Below, one piece after another: positions 58,151 through 64,000 of a DNA stretch of 64,000 nt. Position 1 is the first letter of the stretch; each line of letters starts with the position of its first letter. The notes under the pieces are model-generated. The model was given only the letters and a program-made list of their open reading frames with translations. It searched no databases and had not been told where the DNA came from. The position numbers and the translations under genes are program-made. Origin of the DNA: Dasypus novemcinctus (lineage: Eukaryota > Chordata > Mammalia > Cingulata > Dasypodidae); contig NC_080677.1 in assembly GCF_030445035.2 (NCBI RefSeq), forward strand, positions 107,009,513 through 107,073,512, given 5' to 3'.

Positions 58151-59200
58151 TTTTTCATTTGCATTTTAAAACCGAAATGTAATTTACATACCGTAAAACG
58201 TCACCATTTTAAAGTGTACGAGTCAGTGGTCTTACTATATTCACAGGGTTATGCAATCATAACTAAGTCCAGGACTTTTCATTGCCCCAGAAAGAAACCT
58301 TGTGTCCATCAGCAGTTACTCCCCGTTTCTCCCTCCCCCCAACCCCTGGCAACCACTAAGCTACTCTCTGTCTCTATGGATTTGCTTATTCTGGACATTT
58401 CTTATAAATGGAATCATATAATGTGTGGCCTTTTGGGTCTGGTAAATTCACTCCTTTTACAAATTCACTTGAAGTTTTATTTACATTTGGTAAAATTCCT
58501 TCTTCTTGATACACAGTTCTGAGTTTTGAGAATATATAGTCATGTAACCACCAACACAATCAATATATAGAACAGTTCACATCACCTCATGCTGCCCCTT
58601 TGTAATAAATCTTGACGACCCCAGAGCTGTTTTCTATTTCTAAATTGTGACTTTTCCAGAGTGTCCTGTAAATGGAATAATATAGAGTTTAGCCTTTTAA
58701 GTTTGGTTTCTTTTATTTGCATAATGCATTTGAGATTCATTCATATTGTTGCACATACAGTAGTTCCTTCCTGTTTAAAGCTGAGTAGTGTTCCATTGTG
58801 TGGATGGACACAATGTTTGGATTGTGTGGATATCCATTGTGTGGATACACACAGATTGTTTATCCATTCACCAGTTGAAGAACATTTGGGTTGATTCCAG
58901 TTTGGGGCAATTTTGAAGCTGTTATAAACATTCACATACAAGTTTTTGTATAAACATAAGTTTTCATTTCTCTTGGCTAAATAGGAATGGAATTGATGGG
59001 TCATGTGGTAAAAGTATGCTTAACTTTATAAAAAACTTCTAACCTATTTTCTGATGTAGTTGTACCATTTTGCATTTCCAGCAGCAGTGTATGGGAATTT
59101 CAGTTGCTCTCCATCCTTGTCAGCACTTGGTATGGTCAGAATTTTCATGTTTGTTTTCCATTCTAATGGGCATGTATGAAAAAAATTTTTTTTAATTTGC
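58151..59200 (-). mobile_element. LINE-1 ORF2 end and 3' UTR, minus strand
   Basis: The plus strand reads the reverse of L1M: 'ttttaaagtgtacgagtcag', 'ctggcaaccactaagctact', 'tggacatttcttataaatgg', 'gattgtttatccattcacca', 'ggaattgatgggtcatgtgg'. Open frames inside are decayed. Confidence 0.8.
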
Positions 59201-59329
59201 TAAAAGTCATATTGATAGTAAGTGACAGAGCCAATATTTATTTGAAATTTATCTGTCTCCAAACTCTATTCTCTTTCTACAACACATACTACTACTCAAT
59301 GTGTTTACTCTCCCTTAACTCAGAGCGCA

Positions 59330-60235
59330 GTGCTGGATAGTGGTATCAGACAGGATAGCCCATGCTATGTTGGCAACAACAACAAAACCCAACTCTCAGT
59401 GCATAAAATAAAAGGTTTATTTTGCATTTACCCTGCCTGTCCATCGTGGGTCAGGTAGGACCTCTGCTCTGGGTTCTCCTCACTCGAGAACTCAGGCTGA
59501 TGGAGCAGTTATGGTCTGCAACACTGTCATTTGCTGTGGCTAGGGAAAGAGAGCTTTGCAGGTCTCACATAGGCGATTTTTTAAAAAAGATTTTTTATTT
59601 ATCCTCCCCCCTGCCCCCCCTCCCCCGTTGTCTGCTCTCTGTGTCCATTCACTGTGTGTTCTTCTGTGTCTGCTTGTCTTCTCATTAGGCAGCTCGGGGA
59701 ACCAATCCTGGGACCTTCTGGAGTAGGAGAGAGGTGATTACTCTCTGGCACCACCTCAGCTCCCTGTTCTGCTCGTCTTCTTATTTTCTCTCCTGTGTCT
59801 CTTGTTGTGTCATCTTGCTGTGCCAACTCTCCATGTTGGCTGGCACTCCTGCCTGGGGCCGCATTCCTGTGCCAGGCAGCACTCCCACGTGGAGTAGCAT
59901 TCCCACACAGGCCAGCACTCTGTGTGGGCCAGGTTGCCACGCGGGCCAGCTTTCCCTCACCAGGAGGCCCTGAGCATCAAACCCTGGACCTCCTATATGG
60001 TAGACGGGAGCTCAACTGATTGAGCTACATCTGTTTCCCTCACATAGGCAATTAAATGCTCCAGCCTGGAAGTGATACCATTAAGTCCACTTACATCTTA
60101 TTGACTTTACTAGTCCTATGGCTGCACCCAATCACAAGTGACCAGAGACTAGGGCGTGTAATCCTACCATGAGGCCAGAAGACAGAGGAGGGAAATTTTG
60201 GTGAACAGCTTTAATGTCTACCATATGCATTACAA
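59330..60235. mobile_element. Ancient interspersed repeat interrupted by a SINE
   Basis: 'agcccatgctatgttggcaa', 'cctgtccatcgtgggtcagg', 'ggaagtgataccattaagtc', 'ttttggtgaacagcttt' resemble a dispersed mammalian repeat whose family I could not name. A SINE lies at 59579-60037. Confidence 0.4.
59579..60037 (-). mobile_element. Full-length tRNA-type SINE
   Basis: Minus-strand copy bounded by 'ctcacataggcgatt' (left) and 'ctcacataggcaatt' (right). The body carries several 'gccagcactc'-like repeats. Confidence 0.82.
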
Positions 60236-60255
60236 ATACTTGTTGGTTATTTATT

Positions 60256-61156
60256 TTAAAAAGATTTATTTATGGGAAGCGGACTTGGCCCAATGGATAG
60301 GGTGTCCGCCTACCACATGCAAGGTCCACGGTTCAAACCCCAGGCCTCCTTGACCCCCGTGGAGCTGGCCCATGCACAATGCTGATGTGCGCAAGGAGTG
60401 CCCTGCCATGCAGGGTGTCCCCCGCATAGGGGAGCCCCACACGCAAGGAGTGCGCCCCGTAAGGAGAGCTGCCCAGGGCAAAAGAAAGTATAGCCTGCCC
60501 AAGAATGGTGCCGCACACACGGAGAGCTGACGCAACAAGATGATGCAACAAAAAGAAACACAGATTCCTGGTGCTGCTTATAAGGATAGAAGTGGTCACA
60601 GAAGAACACACAGCGAATGGACACAGAGAGCAGACTACTGGGAGGGGGGGAGGGGAGAGAAAGAAATAAAAGATAAATCTTAAGAAAAATATATTTATTT
60701 TCCCCTCCCCCCGCCCTGCTGTTCTTGTTGTCTGTATCCATTCGCTGTGTGATCGTCTGTATCTATTTCTCTTTTGGTCTTCTCTTCTCATTTTTCTTCT
60801 CTAGGATTCACCAGGATTTGACCTTGGGGACCTCTGACATAGAGAGAAGTTCCCTGTTAGCTGTGCCCCTCAGTTCCTGGTTTCTGCTGCACTTCATCTT
60901 GACTCTCCCCTTCATCTCTCTTTTTGTTGCGTCATCTTGCCACTTGATTCACTTGCGTGGGCACTGGCTCACTGAGCAGGCACTCAGGTTGCATGTGGGC
61001 ACTGGCTTGGCACATGGGCACTGGCTTGGCATGCGGGCACTGGCTCACCACTCAGGCACGCTTTTTCTTCTTTTTCACCAGGAGGTTCCAGGGAATGAAC
61101 CTGGGTCTTCCCATATGGTAGGTGGAAGCCCAGTCACTTGAGCCATATCTGCTTCC
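60256..61156 (-). mobile_element. tRNA-type SINE split by another SINE
   Basis: The head ends at 61156 and the T-rich tail is at 60256-60268 plus 60690-60715. The target 'cttgttggttattta' is at about 60240 and again at about 61157. The body has the 'gggcactggctt' repeat, three to five copies near 60958-61050. Confidence 0.75.
60270..60688 (+). mobile_element. Full-length tRNA-derived SINE inside another SINE's tail
   Basis: Head 'gcggacttggcccaatggat', body and 'aaataaaagataaatctt' tail. It sits in the A/T-rich tail of the minus-strand SINE. Confidence 0.85.
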
Positions 61157-61373
61157 CCTTGTTGGTTATTTAGAAGGTACAGGACAACACTAAAGAAAGA
61201 GGGACCCAGTAAAGTAATGCATTATTCCAAAGACTGGTTCTGCCCAGGATTTTTAACACCCTCTTCACAGTTGCCACTCCAAGCCTTGGCTGGATGCAGA
61301 GGCCCAGCAGCTACACAGACAGCCCCTCCAACTGTCCTTTTCCTAGATTCAAAAAGTGCTCACCTGGGGAGTT

Positions 61374-61572
61374 AATACTTAACTGATACAGACTTTCTGT
61401 TTGGGGCTAGGGGAAAGATTTGGTAATGGATGGAGCTGATGGGAGCCCAACATTGTGGATGTAACGAACACCATTTGATTGTATACAGTACTTGAAAGTG
61501 GTTAAAATGGGAAATTTCATGTTTTATATGCTACCACAGTAAATATTACCACTACCCCCTCCAAAAAAAGTG
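61374..61572 (+). mobile_element. LINE-1 (L1M) 3' end
   Basis: 'ttaactgatacagactttct', 'gtggttaaaatgggaaattt', 'catgttttatatgctaccac', then a short A-run. Confidence 0.7.
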
Positions 61573-61915
61573 CCCACATGGCTTAAAAAGGTAGCTCCCA
61601 TTAAGGTCCAGCAACTAGCTGTAAATCCAGGCCCTAACTCCATTCCTTGGATTCATATTCTCACTCAACCCTGCCCTGATTCCCTTTGATTTGTGACTAG
61701 GGGCGGAGCCTTTTGCCTCTGTAAGTGGGAGGTACTCCCTGAGCCTCAGGGTCAGAAAGGCACAGGGCAGCTCCTGGGGTCAGGGAGCTTAGGAATCCAT
61801 TCACTTCCAGAAAGGCACTTCTACACAACCTTGCCTGAGGCCTTGGACTAGAGCTGAGTCCATAAACCAAAGCTCTGGAGGACCAGCACAGCTGGGTAGC
61901 ACAGTGACTGACCAT
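61573..61915. other. Intergenic, no feature recognised
   Basis: No supported element. Confidence 0.4.
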
Positions 61916-61917
61916 GA

Positions 61918-62090
61918 GATTAGCAGGCAGAAGGCCTGGCTGCAGCGCTTAGCTTCTCCATAGCAGCTAAGTGACCATGGCAGGCATTCTCTGAGTTATT
62001 CATCTGAAAAATTAGTGACCTCTGTTAACATGCTATGAGAAGTAGCAATTTGTAAATGAAGCCCCTGGCACATAGTTACTTAATAACTGG
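61918..62090 (+). mobile_element. MIR SINE
   Basis: 'agcagctaagtgaccatggc', 'ctctgagttattcatctgaa', 'gcccctggcacatagttac'. Confidence 0.65.
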
Positions 62091-62095
62091 CAGCT

Positions 62096-62280
62096 TGGGA
62101 GTGGAGGTGGCTCAAGTGATTGGTGCCTCCCTCCCACACGGGAGGTCCCAGGTTCAGTTCCCAGTGACTCCTGAAAGAAGGTGAACAGAGAGAGCAGACA
62201 GTGAGTGGAAACAACGGGGAAAGTGTGTGAGAAATAAGTAGATAAAATAAGTCTTTTTTTTTTTTTTTTTTTTTAAAAAA
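62096..62280 (+). mobile_element. tRNA-type SINE with short body
   Basis: Head 'ggtggctcaagtgattggtg' and 'ggtcccaggttcagttccc', then a shortened body and an unusual poly(T)-poly(A) end at 62254-62281. 'ggcagct' lies on both sides. Confidence 0.78.
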
Positions 62281-62289
62281 AGGGCAGCT

Positions 62290-63475
62290 AATAGTCATGA
62301 TACTTGGAGCTAAATAGAAACTCATGCATTTTCACACAGACTGCAGACTACGGTTTGGGGGTTTCAGACTTGATTTCCCTTCCCCTTGAACTGTGTTCCG
62401 CTGAAACATATTGCTCATGGTTAAATGAGGGCTTTCTTTCCTAACTATTGAAATACCTATTTCATTGTTACACACGCATACCCAATTTGCATGGCTTAAA
62501 TATAAGCCTAATAAGCATATCATCAAAAGTCAAAATGGTGATTAAAGAAAATGAGAGACTTAGCTAAAATCTTCTGTCAAACTTTTACGAACAAACTTTG
62601 CAAATAAAGATTAGTTTTAATTTCGTTAACACTTTTTATATTATGGTCCTGGCTTCGAACTTTTTTTGTTATTTAATTTCCATTTTATTTTTTTCCAGAA
62701 ACTAGTTTTTCTTCGGACTGTAAGGCCTCGGCTCCCTGCCTGGGCTCGGCGGAGGTGGTGCGGCAGCCCCCGCAGGTCTAGGTGGGGGCGGGGTGGGGGT
62801 GCGGTCCTCCCGGGCTTCACTGAACGGTTGCTGACTCCCTTGCTGGGAATGGCACAACTCACGCCGAAAAGGAGTTTCACACGGTTTAGGAAGCACACAG
62901 GTGTAGGAGGCTCTTGCTTCGTAAACGTCCCTGACGGCTGGGGCCTCCTCTATGTTTCAAGGACTAACTGCTTACTGGCCTCAGCCTTGGGCAGGCAGCG
63001 GGCACAGGTCGTGCTGCGAATGACTGCACGTGGCTGCGGCCTTTTTGGGCACGACCGTTGTTCCTTCTTTTCTTGTTAATCCTGGAAGTGAACTCTGGAG
63101 AGTGTGGCTTTAATCTTGAGTTTTATAACTATGTATCGTGGTACAGTGGCCAATATAGGTAAATAAAATCTTGTAAACATTCTCTTAAATTTTTTCAGGA
63201 CAAATGGGCTTGGATGGCAGTATTCAAACCCATGTCCGGGGCCAAGACGAGGCTGCCCCCTTCTGGGATTTCCCAGTACTGCACTGACCCCAGAGGCAGG
63301 GGGGCTGTTGACCTTCCTTGACTGGGACCTCGCCAGGGATAAAGGGGCGCCATCCCTTTCCATCTTCTCAATCTTGGATATGAGTCTTTCTGTGGTGCAT
63401 GGACCCCCACAGGGAAGTGGCCTTTAAGCGTTCTGAGTTTGGAGAAGACTTTCTGGATTATATTGGTACAGTACA
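62290..63475. other. Intergenic with a small CpG-rich patch
   Basis: 62715-63060 is locally CpG-rich with open frames on both strands (a 137-residue plus-strand frame and an 85-residue minus-strand frame). No known protein was recognised. Confidence 0.35.
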
Positions 63476-63479
63476 ATAC

Positions 63480-63695
63480 AGGTTAAAAAGTAGTTTCACA
63501 CACATTTTTTCATGCATCATGATAACCCTACGAGTTAAGACAGGTCATAAATTATTACACGTCTTTTACATAGAGGAACGCAGGCTAAGAGAAAGTAAGT
63601 GACTTGCCCAAAAGCACACAGTCACTAAATGGGAAAGAAATTTTAGAAACTAGGTCTTTGGATATCTAGGTTTGTGTTCTTTCTTCCTAACCATA
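63480..63695 (-). mobile_element. MIR SINE
   Basis: 'atcatgataaccctacgagt', 'aagtgacttgcccaaaagca', 'cacagtcactaaatggg', reversed MIR order. Confidence 0.65.
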
Positions 63696-63703
63696 ATACA
63701 ATT

Positions 63704-63766
63704 AAATATATATGTATATAAATATATATATGTGTGTGTGTGTATATATATGTGTATATATATCCT
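63704..63766. repeat. (TA)n/(TG)n microsatellite
   Basis: Alternating 'tatatatgtgtgtg' tract. Confidence 0.85.
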
Positions 63767-64000
63767 ATTTACTATGTGCTAAATCAGTGATTCTCAATCT
63801 GGCTGCACCTTATGAAGAAAGCCCCGAGGGGGTCCCTCAGGGTTCTTGCATGGAGCAGTTAGAGTCCACTAATGAATTAATGTAAATAATCATTTATAAC
63901 CATGTATGTTGCTGGTGGGTTTCAGGTTCTTGGCTACGTTGCAGAAAGGAATTTAAGAACGTGCTATATTTTAAGCAAACAAGTAAAGAGTTTATTGTAA
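63767..64000. other. Window end, no gene
   Basis: 63786-63860 begins 'cagtgattctcaatctggct', similar to one end of a hAT (MER5-type) element. Nothing else is assigned. Confidence 0.35.

Noticed and set aside
62666-63079. 137-residue plus-strand open frame considered as a HILPDA-like or new gene
   Set aside because: The sequence does not resemble HILPDA, the next gene expected to the right by synteny, and no other family was recognised.

Overview
The window is mammalian nuclear DNA. It has intron-split vertebrate genes on the minus strand, CpG islands, and a dense layer of interspersed repeats. Many copies of a tRNA-derived SINE carry a box B-like tRNA head, read as 'ggttcaaaccc' or variants, next to 'cctacca(c/t)atggg'. 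Full-length copies add a body of about 400 bp ending in '(aaat)n' and poly(A). I know this element as the xenarthran DAS SINE, so the source is most likely an armadillo or another xenarthran. That attribution is inference from repeat content. The order PRRT4 - IMPDH1, both on the minus strand, matches human chromosome 7q32.

Layout. 1-7.0 kb: the 5' half of PRRT4 (minus strand). Coding exons lie at 4263-4914, 4071-4175 and 3643-3762, a CpG island at about 6.2-6.95 kb is the candidate promoter, and the rest of the gene lies off the left edge. 7-31.7 kb: an intergenic desert filled with L2, L1/HAL1-like, MIR, hAT and LTR remnants, repeatedly interrupted by young SINEs with clear target-site duplications. 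31.7-34.45 kb: unique sequence with no gene I could identify. 34.45-50.2 kb: IMPDH1 (minus strand), complete. All 14 canonical exons can be read at base resolution and add up to exactly 514 codons plus stop. The window also holds a 17-nt alternative exon between exons 13 and 14 and an upstream first exon adding 57 residues, so the retinal-type isoforms of 546 and 603 residues can be assembled. 50.7-64 kb: the region upstream of IMPDH1, with L1, MIR, hAT and SINE repeats and no recognisable gene.

How it works together. IMPDH1 is the rate-limiting enzyme of guanine nucleotide synthesis. Two CpG-rich 5' ends, at about 46.0-46.3 kb and 50.0-50.6 kb, would give short and long N-termini. An acceptor AG lies one base before the internal ATG, so the upstream exon can splice in frame into the canonical first exon. 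Skipping or including the 17-nt exon shifts the reading frame of the last exon, giving either the short C-terminus or a 37-residue glycine-rich tail. PRRT4 is an unrelated neighbour, a proline-rich membrane protein. I found no bacterial-type operon, CRISPR array or other new molecular system. The most interesting observations are the fully readable alternative-splicing architecture of IMPDH1, a GC-AG intron, a residue change at a site linked to retinal disease, and several informative retrotransposon insertions, including apparent L1 3' transductions and a SINE with an expanded internal repeat.
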